Shown here one piece after another: positions 53,048-62,160 of a stretch of DNA of 64,000 bases. The DNA comes from Planctomycetaceae bacterium (GTDB taxonomy: Bacteria > Planctomycetota > UBA1135 > GCA-002686595). A program made the position numbers and the translations under genes. The notes under the pieces are model-generated. The model made no database searches. It was not told where the DNA came from and saw only the letters and a list, made by a program, of their open reading frames with translations. The stretch's first letter is position 1. Each line of letters opens with the position of its first letter. The stretch is from contig WGMC01000006.1 of assembly GCA_016125265.1 (NCBI GenBank), forward strand, positions 124,001 through 188,000. Direction: 5' to 3'.

Positions 53048-53279
53048 GGGGTTGGGGGGAGCGGGTCCGCGGGCCGGGCCGGGGGGCCAGCGGGCGGATC
53101 CTACGGCCTCCGCGGCGGGGGTGCCGCGCGAAGGTGCGCGGCTGGACTCGGGATCGGTCCACTCGGGGGCCGATGGGGGACGCGGGGGAGGGGCGGCCGT
53201 CCGATTCCCCCGGGCTCCCCACGTCGGAGCCGCCGCTGGGCCCCCGCCCACCGGCAACCGCGGCCATGAGGACACCCAC

Positions 53280-53801
53280 ATGGAATCCACAACTCTCCAA
53301 GCACCCAACAACACCGGCATCGACGCCCGGGAATCCGAAGCCCTGCTCAAACAACTCTTTGGCCGCGTGGGTCGCTACTCGGGCCAGGGTGTGGACGGCG
53401 AGGGCCACTCCTTCCACGCGCAACTCGACATCACGGGGCGGCTCGGCCGCGCGATCGAGCTGCACTACACCGCGCGCACCCACGAGCGCGAGCAGGTCTT
53501 CCACGAGGAGGTGATCCAGATCGCGCGCGAGGGTGTCGGGGGGCTCGCGGCGTGGGTGTTGACCGGCGAGGCCATCGGTGTCGAGCGCCTCCAGTTGGTG
53601 GCGGCGAGCACGTCCGCGATCGGGCCCAGCGAAGTGGCGATGCACTTCGCGGTGGGCGAGCCGGGCGACCGCACGAACTACCGCGCGGCCCTCCGCCTCG
53701 TGCTGCGCGCGCGCGGAGCGCTCGAGATCGTCTGGTCGTGCGGCCAACCGGGCAGCGACTTCACCGAGCGCTCCGGCCTGCGCCTGCGCCCGGTTCGCTA
53801 G
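53280..53801 (+). CDS. Hypothetical protein, 173 residues
   Basis: MESTTLQAPNNTGIDARESE opens a soluble alpha/beta protein without signal peptide. The sequence has strand-like stretches (FHAQLDITGRLGRAIELHYT, ALEIVWSCGQPG). No family recognised. The ATG at 53280 is preferred; the sequence upstream is Pro/Gly-rich non-coding DNA. Followed at once by the dispersed repeat region. Confidence 0.7.
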   Translation: MESTTLQAPNNTGIDARESEALLKQLFGRVGRYSGQGVDGEGHSFHAQLDITGRLGRAIELHYTARTHEREQVFHEEVIQIAREGVGGLAAWVLTGEAIGVERLQLVAASTSAIGPSEVAMHFAVGEPGDRTNYRAALRLVLRARGALEIVWSCGQPGSDFTERSGLRLRPVR

Positions 53802-53810
53802 GGGGTTCCG

Positions 53811-54058
53811 CGCCGCGCGGCCAAGCCGGGTGCGGCGCGTGAGGCGGGTCCGCGTTGTGCGCGGGTTGAGCCGGGTGCGCGGGCCGGGTGCGCGGGCCTC
53901 CCGGCCCGCCTTGTTCCGGACCCTGCGGTGCGGTCTGTAGGGGCTAGGGCCCTGTCCGCGCCCAAGGGGTGTCGCACCGCGGGGAACAGCCCCGCGCTCC
54001 AAGGCGGGCCGGGAGGCCCGCGCACCTGGCTCCCTGCGTCCCGGACGGGGCCGCGCCC
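53811..54058 (-). repeat. Dispersed palindromic repeat, copy 3, with degenerate minisatellite
   Basis: 53892-54027 is the reverse complement of the element at 19930 with a few substitutions and small gaps; ends GCGGGCCTCCCGGCCCGCC and GGCGGGCCGGGAGGCCCGC. Bases 53811-53891 hold worn copies of a GCCGGGTGCGCGGG unit, the same sequence type as the minisatellite beside copy 1. The right part reaches the permease stop codon. Confidence 0.8.
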
Positions 54059-56617
54059 CTACTCCGCGCGCAGCACGTCCGACAGGGGGCGGCCCATCGC
54101 CCGGCGCGCCGCCAGCATGCCCGCGGCGGCGGCCAGGGAGCCGAGCAGCAGCGCGAAGAGCAACATCGCGGAGAACTGCGGCGCACCGTCGAGTTCGAGC
54201 ACCACGTGCAAGAGCGACCACGCGAGCGCCGTCGCGCCCGCGCCGCCGACGAGGCCCGCCACCGCGCCGAGGAGCGCGTACTCGCTGGCCAGGCTCACCA
54301 GCGTCTGCCAGCGGCCCGCGCCCAGCGCGCGCAGCAGGCCGGCCTCCCGGCGCCGTTCGCGCCCGGCCGACACGAGCGCGGCCGCGAGCACGACCACGCC
54401 GGCCAACAGGCACAGGAGACCCACGGCCTCGACACCCTTCGACAACCGCCCAAAGAGCGCCACCAACTTGTCGCGGATCTCGCCGATGTCGATCAGCGTG
54501 ACGTTCGGGAACCGCGCGCGCAGTTCGTCGCGCACCGCACCCTCGCGGCCCGCGGGCAGGCGCGCGGTGGCGAGCCGCACCTGCGGCGCATCGTCGAGCA
54601 CACCAGGCTCCACGTGCAGGAAGAAGTTGATCCCCAAACTCTCCCAGCGCACCGAACGGATCGACGTCACGGCGAGCTCGATCGGCACACCCTGCACGTC
54701 GACCACCAGCGTGGAGCCCACGTCCACACCCAGGTCCTCCGCGTAACCCTCTTCCACGCTGACTTCGGCGCGCACGGGGTCGCTCCATAGGCTTCCGCGC
54801 AGGACCTCGTTGTCGTCGGGCAGCGTGGGACCGAACGTCATGCGCTGCTCGCGGCGCAGCACCCAACGCGCGCCGCCCTCGCCGCCCGAGCGGTTCCGGC
54901 GTTGTTCGAGGAGGTCGCGCACGTCGGCTCCGTCGATCTCGCGCAGCCGCGCGACGACCATGGGCGACGAACGGGCGCGGTCGGCGCCCAGTTCCCCGAG
55001 CTGTGCTTCCAGCTCCGGCCACTGATCCTTTTGCACGTCGAGGAGGAACGCGCTGGGCGCATCCTGCGGCAGGGCCTGGCCCAGCTCGCGCGCGAGGCGG
55101 CGCTCCACCAGCGCCAAACTGCCCACCGCGAACACGCCCACACCCAAGGCCAAGAGCGCGCCGCGGGCCGGATTGCGCGGCCGCGTCAGCGACGCCAGAC
55201 CCCAGCGCAGGGGCGCGGGCAGGAGGGCCGCGGGCACGCGCCGCGCGGCGAGCAGCACCAACTTCGAGAGGCCCGCGAGGGCCAGCGCACAGAGGATCAG
55301 ACCGCCGCTGAAGAGCGCTGCGAGTTCGATCGACGAAGACTGCACCCACGCGGCGCCGAAGAGTGCGACCAGCGCCGCGCCCGATGCCAGCACCGTCAAC
55401 GCGCGCGGCGCGACGAGCGGCGCGGACTCACGCCGCAGGGCCATCAGCGGCGACACACGCACCGCGGCCAGCAGCGGTCCGAGCGCTGCGACCAGCGCGC
55501 TGCCAACACCGAGCGCGAGCCCGAAAGCGAGGGGCTGCCACTGCACGAGCGGCACGACCAGGTCCGCGGGCAACAGGTCGCGGAACGATGCGAGCGCGAC
55601 ACGCACGAGCACCACGCCGACGACCGCGCCGACGAGCGCGCCGAACAGCGCCAAGAGCACCACTTGCCCCGCGGCGCTGACGAGCACGTGCCGCCGTTCG
55701 AGTCCGAGGCACTTCGTGAGCGCGATCGAGTCCACCCGGCTCTCGAGCCACGAACGCGCCGCCAGGGCCGAAGCCAGGGAGCCGAGGACCAAACTCAGGA
55801 GCGCGGCGAGGGCGAGGAAGGACTCCACCCGCTCGATGCCGCGCCGCAGCGAACGCTGGGAATCCACCCACGAGCTGACCCGCAGCCCGTCCTGTTCCTG
55901 CGCCCGCGCGCGCAGGTCCGCCGCCGCGGCGCGGGCGTCATCGGCGCCCTCCTCGTCCGGCAGCGCGACGAGCAACTTGCGCTCGACGCGGCTGCCGAAC
56001 TGCACCAGCCCGCTCGCTTCGAACGAATCGTGGTCCACGAACACACGCGGTCCCGCGCTGAGTGCGAAGTTCGTGCGGTCGGGTTCGGACAGCACGAATC
56101 CGCGCAGCTCCACACGCGCGCTGCCGACGTCCAGGCCCTCGCCCAGCGCAATCCCCAGGCTGGCGGCGAGCTCCTTCGCCACCACCGCCCCGCCGCCGGC
56201 GAGCAGCTCGCCGATGGGCCGGGGCGGTTCCAGCACGAGGTCCCCGCGCAGGGGGTAGTTCGCGTCCACGACCTTGAGTTCGACCAGCCGGCTGGGCGGT
56301 GTGTTGTCGCCCCGCGGCGCGGCGGCGACCACCGTCGGCAACTCCGCGATGGCACTGGTGCGGTACCCGGGTTTCGCGTCGATGGACTGGCGCAACTCGT
56401 CTGGAATCGCGACACGGCCCGTGACCACCACGTCCGCCCCCAAGAGGCGGCGCGATTCGAGGTAGAGCGCTTCGCGCAGACCCGCGCCGAGGGCACCGAC
56501 GGCGACGACGGACGTCACACCGACCGCGACGCCGAGCACCAGGAGCAGCAACCGCGTGCGCGCGCCGCGGCCCTCGCGCCAGGCGAGGCGCGCCAACACG
56601 GCCCAGGTGACACTCAC
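54059..56617 (-). CDS. ybbP: ABC transporter permease, FtsX/YbbP type
   Basis: 852 residues from GTG 56617, overlapping the stop of the ATPase gene (GTGA). An N-terminal helix (LLLLVLGVAVGVTSVVAVGA) and two sets of FtsX-type helices at about 270-425 and 730-845 frame large periplasmic domains; a further pair of helices is near 440-480. This eight- to ten-helix layout with two FtsX halves in one chain is that of YbbP/LolCE-like exporters. The substrate is unknown; YbbAP relatives are linked with lipid or lysophospholipid export. One transcription unit with the ATPase. Confidence 0.9.
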   Translation of the reverse strand: MSVTWAVLARLAWREGRGARTRLLLLVLGVAVGVTSVVAVGALGAGLREALYLESRRLLGADVVVTGRVAIPDELRQSIDAKPGYRTSAIAELPTVVAAAPRGDNTPPSRLVELKVVDANYPLRGDLVLEPPRPIGELLAGGGAVVAKELAASLGIALGEGLDVGSARVELRGFVLSEPDRTNFALSAGPRVFVDHDSFEASGLVQFGSRVERKLLVALPDEEGADDARAAAADLRARAQEQDGLRVSSWVDSQRSLRRGIERVESFLALAALLSLVLGSLASALAARSWLESRVDSIALTKCLGLERRHVLVSAAGQVVLLALFGALVGAVVGVVLVRVALASFRDLLPADLVVPLVQWQPLAFGLALGVGSALVAALGPLLAAVRVSPLMALRRESAPLVAPRALTVLASGAALVALFGAAWVQSSSIELAALFSGGLILCALALAGLSKLVLLAARRVPAALLPAPLRWGLASLTRPRNPARGALLALGVGVFAVGSLALVERRLARELGQALPQDAPSAFLLDVQKDQWPELEAQLGELGADRARSSPMVVARLREIDGADVRDLLEQRRNRSGGEGGARWVLRREQRMTFGPTLPDDNEVLRGSLWSDPVRAEVSVEEGYAEDLGVDVGSTLVVDVQGVPIELAVTSIRSVRWESLGINFFLHVEPGVLDDAPQVRLATARLPAGREGAVRDELRARFPNVTLIDIGEIRDKLVALFGRLSKGVEAVGLLCLLAGVVVLAAALVSAGRERRREAGLLRALGAGRWQTLVSLASEYALLGAVAGLVGGAGATALAWSLLHVVLELDGAPQFSAMLLFALLLGSLAAAAGMLAARRAMGRPLSDVLRAE

Positions 56618-57357
56618 GTGGCGGGGCCCCCGCGGTCCACGCGCACCACACGCCCGGCCTCGAGGTAGACCCGCGCATCCGCGAGGTCCGCGATCCCAGG
56701 GTCGTGGGTCACGAGCACCACCGTGGTGCCGAGTTCGCGCCGCAGGCGTTCGAAGAGCTCGAGCACCATGCGCCCATTGGCCGCGTCGAGGTTGCCCGTG
56801 GGCTCGTCCGCGAGCAGCAGTTCGGGCGCGCCCGCGAAGGCCCGGGCCAGCGCCACCCGCTGCTGTTCGCCGCCGGAGAGCTGGCTCGGGTAGTGGTGCC
56901 CGCGGTCGCCGAGCCCCACCTCCGCGAGCAGGCGCTCCGCGCGTCCCCTGGCTCCTTCGATGCCGCCGATCTCGAGCGGCAACAGCACGTTCTCGCGCGC
57001 CGTCAGATGCCCGAAGAGCTGGAACGACTGGAACACGAATCCCACGCGGCCGCGGCGCCAGCGGGCCAAGCCGTCTTCGTCGAGACCGGCCAACGACTCG
57101 CCGTCGTACAGCACCTCGCCCCCGTCCGCCCGGTCGAGGCCCGCCAGGAGCGCGAGCAGGGTCGACTTGCCGCTGCCCGAGGGCCCGACGATGGCGACGA
57201 AGGAGCCGCGTTCGACGCGGAGCTCCACGTCCCGCAGCACCTCCAGGTACCCCGAGCCGCTCTTGTGGCGCCGGGTGAGCCCGCGGCAGGCGATGCGCGG
57301 GGCGGTCGGGCGGGCGGCCGCCGCGGGGCCCGACGGTTCGGCTTCGGTGCGAGTCAT
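56614..57357 (-). CDS. ybbA: ABC transporter ATPase, LolD/YbbA type
   Basis: 247 residues. Walker A GPSGSGKST, Q-loop FVFQSFQLFGHLT, signature LSGGEQQRVALARA and Walker B LLLADEPTGNLD are all intact, and the H-loop is in VTHDPGIADL. The FQSFQL and DEPTGNLD forms are typical of the MacB/LolD/YbbA group. It powers the permease encoded by the overlapping downstream gene. Divergent from the esterase gene tesA by 90 bases, the same gene neighbourhood as in Enterobacteria (tesA/ybbA/ybbP). Confidence 0.95.
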   Translation of the reverse strand: MTRTEAEPSGPAAAARPTAPRIACRGLTRRHKSGSGYLEVLRDVELRVERGSFVAIVGPSGSGKSTLLALLAGLDRADGGEVLYDGESLAGLDEDGLARWRRGRVGFVFQSFQLFGHLTARENVLLPLEIGGIEGARGRAERLLAEVGLGDRGHHYPSQLSGGEQQRVALARAFAGAPELLLADEPTGNLDAANGRMVLELFERLRRELGTTVVLVTHDPGIADLADARVYLEAGRVVRVDRGGPAT

Positions 57358-57447
57358 GGGCCCCTCATAGTCTCACGCGCGGGTTCGGGGCAAGTCGCGG
57401 CACTCGGACGTGGGAGCACTCTTGCGTCCGTCCTACCTTCTCCTGCC

Positions 57448-58134
57448 ATGCGCAGCCCCGAGCTCCACCTGTCCGTGATCCTCGCCCTTTTCCTGTGTGC
57501 CGCCTGCGGGTCCGGCGAGCGCCCCACGGGGCCCGGGTCGGGCTCGTTGGGGGACACGGGCGTCGAGGCGATCGCCGAGGGTCCCCTGGTGGTGTTTTTG
57601 GGGGACAGCCTGACGGCGGGCTACGGCCTCGACGAGGAGGCGGCGTTTCCCGCGCTGATCGAGGCCCGCGCGCGCGAGGAGGGCCTCCCGCTTCGCGCCA
57701 TCAACGGCGGCGTCAGTGGCGATACCAGTGCCGGGGGGCTCGCGCGGCTCGACTGGTTCCTGCGCCAGGACCCGGCGGTGCTCGTGGTGGGCCTCGGTGG
57801 CAACGACGGACTGCGCGGCTTGCCGCTCGACCAGCTCGAATCCAACCTGCGCGCGATCGTCGAACGCGCCCGCGAGAATGGCGTCGCCGTGCTGCTGCTC
57901 GGGCAGCGCATCCCGCCCAGCCTGGGGCTCGCGTACTCGCGCGACTTCGCGGAGCTCTACGGGCGCCTCGCGAAGGAACTGGACGTCGAGCTCGTGCCGT
58001 TCCTCTTGGAGGGTGTGGGCGGAGTGCGCCGCCTCAACTTGCCCGACGGATTGCATCCCAACGAAGAGGGCCAAGAGATCCTGGCCGAGACGGTGTGGGA
58101 GCACCTCGGGGACTTGCTCGAGGACTTGGACTGA
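57448..58134 (+). CDS. tesA: GDSL esterase/lysophospholipase TesA-like lipoprotein
   Basis: 228 residues. Lipobox LFLCAAC places the lipid on Cys about 20. SGNH blocks: FLGDSLTAGYGL (Ser nucleophile), INGGVSGDTSAGG (Gly), GLGGNDGLRGLP (Asn) and DGLHPNEEG (Asp-x-x-His). It hydrolyses ester or thioester bonds of acyl compounds, at the periplasmic side of a membrane. Divergent from ybbAP; the pairing suggests a shared role in handling acyl or lysolipid products. Confidence 0.93.
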   Translation: MRSPELHLSVILALFLCAACGSGERPTGPGSGSLGDTGVEAIAEGPLVVFLGDSLTAGYGLDEEAAFPALIEARAREEGLPLRAINGGVSGDTSAGGLARLDWFLRQDPAVLVVGLGGNDGLRGLPLDQLESNLRAIVERARENGVAVLLLGQRIPPSLGLAYSRDFAELYGRLAKELDVELVPFLLEGVGGVRRLNLPDGLHPNEEGQEILAETVWEHLGDLLEDLD

Positions 58135-58161
58135 ACGTCGCGCGGCGAGCTCCCAAACGCA

Positions 58162-58200
58162 AGCGATCCGCGCCGCCCATTCCGGGCGACGCGGATCGCT
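58162..58200. terminator. Bidirectional hairpin terminator
   Basis: Outer 11-bp stem AGCGATCCGCG/CGCGGATCGCT and inner CGCCC/GGGCG stem with a five-base loop, between the convergent tesA and ribosomal L31 genes. No U-tract. Confidence 0.75.
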
Positions 58201-58231
58201 GCATTCGAGTGCGCGCCGTGCGCGCCGCGCT

Positions 58232-58474
58232 TCACTTCTTCGTGTAGCGCTTCTTGAACTTCTCGACGCGGCCGGCGGTGTCCATGAACTGCCGCTGGCC
58301 CGTGTAGAAGGGGTGCGAGGATGCGGACACGTTGACCTTGTAGAGCGGGTACTCCGTGCCGTCGATCGTGACCTTGTCTTCCGTGCGGATCGTCGAACGT
58401 GTCAGGTAGCTGGTGCCCGACGAAACGTCCTTGAACACCACGGGCCGGTACTTCGGATGGATGTCTTTTTTCAT
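58232..58474 (-). CDS. rpmE2: 50S ribosomal protein L31 type B
   Basis: 80 residues, [20 protein letters not shown] and a conserved [20 protein letters not shown] ending. It lacks the zinc-binding cysteines of the type A protein. In many bacteria such zinc-free forms replace the zinc-bearing ones under zinc shortage under Zur control; no Zur box was identified here. It lies 33 bases downstream of a zinc-free S14 gene. Confidence 0.96.
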   Translation of the reverse strand: MKKDIHPKYRPVVFKDVSSGTSYLTRSTIRTEDKVTIDGTEYPLYKVNVSASSHPFYTGQRQFMDTAGRVEKFKKRYTKK

Positions 58475-58507
58475 GGCCGAGGAGGAGAGGGCGGTTTCGC
58501 TAGTGGA

Positions 58508-58813
58508 TCACCAGCTCGCCTTGCGCACGCCGGGGATCTGGCCGAGCAGGGCCAGTTGGCGGAACGCGTTGCGGCAGATGCCAAACTTCTGGTAGTTGCC
58601 GCGCGAGCGGCCGGTCAGGGAGCAGCGCAGGCGGTAGCGCACGGGCGACGCGTCGCGCGGCATCTTGCGCAGGCGCAGGGCCGCGGCGTCGCGATCCTCG
58701 TCGCTCGCATTCGGGTCGCGCATGATCGCGAGCACTTTGCCGCGCTTTTCGGCGAACTTCTCGGCCAGCTCCTTGCGGTACTGGTTGCGGTTGATCTTGC
58801 TCTGCTTGGCCAC
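58508..58813 (-). CDS. rpsN: 30S ribosomal protein S14 (long, zinc-free form)
   Basis: 101 residues from GTG 58813 ([19 protein letters not shown]). The middle and end match S14: [20 protein letters not shown] and [20 protein letters not shown]. The long form does not have the CXXC pair of the zinc-binding short S14. Upstream Met-containing extension is Pro-rich and not part of the family. First gene of a two-gene unit with L31. Confidence 0.95.
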   Translation of the reverse strand: MAKQSKINRNQYRKELAEKFAEKRGKVLAIMRDPNASDEDRDAAALRLRKMPRDASPVRYRLRCSLTGRSRGNYQKFGICRNAFRQLALLGQIPGVRKASW

Positions 58814-59079
58814 GGGATGGGACTGGCTTGGAGTCGGGTTTGGGCCGAGGGCGGCGGGAGGAACTTCCCCTGCGCCCGGAATGGGCCACGGGCCCAAGGT
58901 TCGGGCCGAAGAGTATGCCGTCCGGCACCCCCCGGCGCCAGGGGTAGCCCGGGCAGCCGTTCGAGGGGCACGGGCGGTTAGACTTCTACCCCCCCCTCGG
59001 GCGGAGGGGCGGGCCAGGCTGGCCCGCCGCTTGACCCCGCTCGAAGCACCCAGGACCCACCAACCGCCCCGGCCCTCTC

Positions 59080-59583
59080 ATGTCCGCCGCTCCCACCACC
59101 GTCCAGTCCGGCGTCGTCGTCGGCATCTACTACACCCTGCGTGACGCTCAGGGCAACGAGATCGACTCCAACAAGAAGGGCGGCAAGCCGCTGGCCTTCC
59201 TGGTGGGGGCCGGCAACATCCTGCCGGGCCTCGAGAAGGCCCTGATCGGCAAGTCGAAGGGCGACGTGGTCAAGGCCGAGGTGCCCCCGGCCGAGGGCTA
59301 CGGCGAGCCCAAGGACGAGCTGCTCGAAGCCGTGCCGCGCAGCGCGTTCCCGCCCGACATCGACCTCAAGCCCGGCATGCAGTTCCAGGGCAACACCCAG
59401 GACGGCCGTGCGTTCCCGGTCAAGGTGGCCAAGGTCGAAGGGGACCAGGTCACCATCGACAAGAACCACCCGCTGGCCGGCCAGACCCTGTTCTTCGAGG
59501 TCACGATCTCGGGCGTGCGCGCCGCGACGGCGGAAGAGACCCAACACGGCCACCCGCACGGCCCCGGCGGCCACCACCACTGA
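59080..59583 (+). CDS. slyD: FKBP-type peptidyl-prolyl isomerase, SlyD-like
   Basis: 167 residues. FKBP core: VGIYYTLRDAQGNEIDSN, then PLAFLVGAGNILPGLEKAL and GDVVKAEVPPAEGYGE, with the inserted IF domain region (about 75-130, AFPPDIDLKPGMQFQG). The C-terminus is histidine-rich (HGHPHGPGGHHH), suited to binding nickel, zinc or similar ions as in SlyD. It catalyses proline isomerisation and can act as chaperone. Divergent from the zinc-free ribosomal genes. Confidence 0.94.
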   Translation: MSAAPTTVQSGVVVGIYYTLRDAQGNEIDSNKKGGKPLAFLVGAGNILPGLEKALIGKSKGDVVKAEVPPAEGYGEPKDELLEAVPRSAFPPDIDLKPGMQFQGNTQDGRAFPVKVAKVEGDQVTIDKNHPLAGQTLFFEVTISGVRAATAEETQHGHPHGPGGHHH

Positions 59584-59801
59584 TCGGCTGGAAGGGATAG
59601 GCGCTCCCCCAGTCCCGTGCCTCTCCGGTGCCGTTTGGCCCATCGCCCGACGTCGCTGGAGCGGCGATGCGCGGGGAGCCGTTGGCCAGCCGGGTTCTTT
59701 CCGGGCTCCGACCTTGGGCGCCGCCGCCCGGTGTGTCGCCCGAACGTCGCCCCCGCCACGGCGTTCTTCGTGTACGCTCGCCGTACAGGGAGGACCGAAA
59801 G

Positions 59802-61343
59802 ATGCTGACGATGTGTGCTTGGTTTGGGGTGCTCGCGGGCCTGCAGGGGATTGCGGACGGCTGCGAGCCCGACTGGTGGCAGGCCTGGGGCATGCCGGTG
59901 AGTGCCATCCAGAGTTGGGCTGTCGGGCACACGATCGAAACCGTGGACTTCGGCCAGGGGGAGCAAATCTGGGTTGGCGGCGACCGGTTCTTCTTCGGCC
60001 CGAGTTGGCATCGCAACCTGGTTCGGTGGCGCGCGACCCACTGGGACTGCCCAGGGGGCGGCACTCTCGGCGAGGTGTACTCGCTGCTCGCAGGGGACCT
60101 GGGCGAAGGCCCGCGCCTCTTCATCGGTGGCAAGTTCGCCGACGTCGGCGGCGTCCCGGCGTCGCGCATCGCCCAGTACGACGGCGCGCAGTTCCTGCCC
60201 CTCGGAAGCGGTGTCGTGGGTACCGGCGTGTGGGACCTCGCCATTCACGACGACGGCAGTGGGAGCGCCCTCTACGTCGGCGGAGGCTTTTCCTCCGCGG
60301 GCGGCCAGCCCATTTCGAACATCGCGCGCTGGGACGGCACCACCTGGTCGCCGCTCGGCGTGGGGCTCAACGGCGGCGTAGGCTCGCTGTGTGTGTTCGA
60401 CGCCGGCGCGGGGCCGCAGCTCTTTGCGTCGGGCTCGTTCACGATGTCCGGGACCACTCCGGCCCACAAGGTCGCCCGTTGGGATGGGATCCAATGGCAC
60501 GGCGTCGGGTACGACGCCGCGAATGCGTGGAAGTTCGCGGTCCACAGCTTCGCAGCCGGCGAGCGACTCGTGGTCGGCTCCGCCACGGGCCTCCGGGTTT
60601 GGGACGGCGCAGCGTGGCCCGCCTTGGGTGCCGGGGTGGGCGCGGTTGCCGCGCCAGGCTACGTGATCTCGCTTGCGAGCGCGGACTCCGGCGATGGTCC
60701 GCGCCTCTGGGCGTCCACGGTCGAACAGCCGCAGATGCGGGTGTGGATCGAGGACCAATGGCACGAAGTTCCGACGAACGACTGGAGCTCCAGCCTCGTA
60801 GCGCGCGGAGCACCCGGGGAGCAGCGCCTCTTCGCGACAGGGTACTTCGGCTCGCTCGACGGCGCCGAATCGCCGATGGCCGCGGTGCGCCACCCCTGCG
60901 CGAAGTCGACCCGAGTCGAGGTCGTGACGGGGTGCACCCCGCCACCCTTCCGCCTGGCAGTGCACGGCTCGCCCCCCCAGGTGGGCGCCAAGATCGCGTT
61001 GGGCGTGGCGGGGTACTTTCCCGGTGGGTCGGGGCAGACGCTCGTGCTCATGTCGCCCAGCCTGCTTCCGGGTGTGGACGCAGGTGGGTGTGGGATCTCG
61101 ATCCCGTCACACGGGGACCTGTTGCTCGACACTGCGATCGGCCTCTGGCCCGTGGCCCAGGGACCTTTGCTGTTCGCCTCATCGCTCAGCTTCTGGGGCG
61201 ACCTCGCCACCCACGAGCTCGAGGTGCCCGGGCTGCCCGGCCTCGTCGGGGTGTCCATCGCGTTGCAGGCCGTGGCCTTCCAGCCCGTTCCCCCGTTCCA
61301 CGCGCGCTTGAGCAACGCCCTCGAGCTCACGCTGGGCGGTTGA
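59802..61343 (+). CDS. Secreted repeat protein with shared C-terminal module
   Basis: 513 residues. Start at ATG 59802 has a clear GGAGG eight bases upstream, unusual in this window. The N-terminus MLTMCAWFGVLAGLQGIADG is a short signal-like segment. Four to six repeats of the type in the protein at 2588 are visible (ALYVGGGFSSAGGQP, ARWDGTTWSPLGVG, ARWDGIQWHGVG, LRVWDGAAWPALG). The ending has GLPGLVGVSIALQAVAF and LSNALELTLGG, the C-terminal module. Presumably a small propeller on the cell surface; no enzyme motif. Confidence 0.78.
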   Translation: MLTMCAWFGVLAGLQGIADGCEPDWWQAWGMPVSAIQSWAVGHTIETVDFGQGEQIWVGGDRFFFGPSWHRNLVRWRATHWDCPGGGTLGEVYSLLAGDLGEGPRLFIGGKFADVGGVPASRIAQYDGAQFLPLGSGVVGTGVWDLAIHDDGSGSALYVGGGFSSAGGQPISNIARWDGTTWSPLGVGLNGGVGSLCVFDAGAGPQLFASGSFTMSGTTPAHKVARWDGIQWHGVGYDAANAWKFAVHSFAAGERLVVGSATGLRVWDGAAWPALGAGVGAVAAPGYVISLASADSGDGPRLWASTVEQPQMRVWIEDQWHEVPTNDWSSSLVARGAPGEQRLFATGYFGSLDGAESPMAAVRHPCAKSTRVEVVTGCTPPPFRLAVHGSPPQVGAKIALGVAGYFPGGSGQTLVLMSPSLLPGVDAGGCGISIPSHGDLLLDTAIGLWPVAQGPLLFASSLSFWGDLATHELEVPGLPGLVGVSIALQAVAFQPVPPFHARLSNALELTLGG

Positions 61344-61356
61344 CCGTCGGCCGGGA

Positions 61357-61375
61357 CTCGGGCCTTAGGCCCGAG
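61357..61375 (-). terminator. Short hairpin at the end of the RsfS gene
   Basis: CTCGGGCC/GGCCCGAG with a TTA loop; the loop is the complement of the RsfS stop codon TAA. It also follows the convergent repeat-protein gene by 13 bases. Confidence 0.5.
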
Positions 61376-61799
61376 CCACGCGCGGCTCGGGCAGTTCGGG
61401 CAGCGTCACGGCGTTCCAGTCGAGGCGCGGGCAATCGCCGTACAGGCGCTCGATGTCGTAGAAGCTGCGCGCCTCCGGCTGCAGGAGGTGCACCACGACG
61501 TCGCCGTAGTCGAGCACCACCCACCAACCCAGATCGATGCCCTCGGCCTTCGGTTGGGAGGCTCCGGCGGCCTTCAGGCGGGCGTGAACTTCGTCGTAGA
61601 GCGCGCGCACATGGGCCCGGCTGGTGCCCGTCGCCACCACGAAGTAATCGGCCACCTTGATCCGATCGGCGACGTCGATGACCTGGATGCCTTCTCCCTT
61701 TTTCTGATCGCAGAGCGCGGCGGCCGCCGCGGCGAGTTCTTTGGCTTCGATGATGGGGTCCTCGTGAATCGGGGGCGCGTTGGTGCGCGCCGCGGCCAA
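61365..61799 (-). CDS. rsfS: Ribosomal silencing factor RsfS
   Basis: 144 residues from a TTG. The family core is present: [20 protein letters not shown], then [20 protein letters not shown] and [11 protein letters not shown]. RsfS binds ribosomal protein L14 and prevents subunit joining in stationary phase. The first 15 residues are not conserved; no ATG is available nearby, so the start is uncertain. Single gene. Confidence 0.94.
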   Translation of the reverse strand: MAAARTNAPPIHEDPIIEAKELAAAAAALCDQKKGEGIQVIDVADRIKVADYFVVATGTSRAHVRALYDEVHARLKAAGASQPKAEGIDLGWWVVLDYGDVVVHLLQPEARSFYDIERLYGDCPRLDWNAVTLPELPEPRVARA

Positions 61800-62160
61800 T
61801 GTGTCGGTGGGGGCTGGGGGCGGGCCTGCGGGCTGCGGGACGAACGGTGGTGAGGTCGGGGCACCGGGTCGGGCGCCCCTCGGAAGAGACGCCCGTCGGA
61901 GCCACTTGGTTCCAGGGCAGGTTCCAGGCTAGCCCACACATCCCGACTCCGGAAGGGCAACGAAAGCGGGGCGGCGATCCGCTCGCCGCCCCGCGCAAGT
62001 GCCACGGTGCCAAGGCCTTGGGAGCCCCATTTCGGGGCCTGGGCGGGGCGCGGGGGCCGCGCGTGTCCCCGGGCGCTTTCCCGGGGGCAACGGACGGCCC
62101 GCGACCGCGTGCGCAGGGCGCGGCGGGCCCCTCACCGCGGGAGGGCGCCCGCCACCTCGG
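61800..62160. other. 361-bp intergenic region with hairpins
   Basis: Between hppA (minus) and rsfS (minus). A 12-bp stem GCGGGGCGGCGA/TCGCCGCCCCGC lies at 61966-61994 and a small GCCCC/GGGGC hairpin near 62020-62040; these may end hppA transcription. No gene is seen. Confidence 0.5.
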
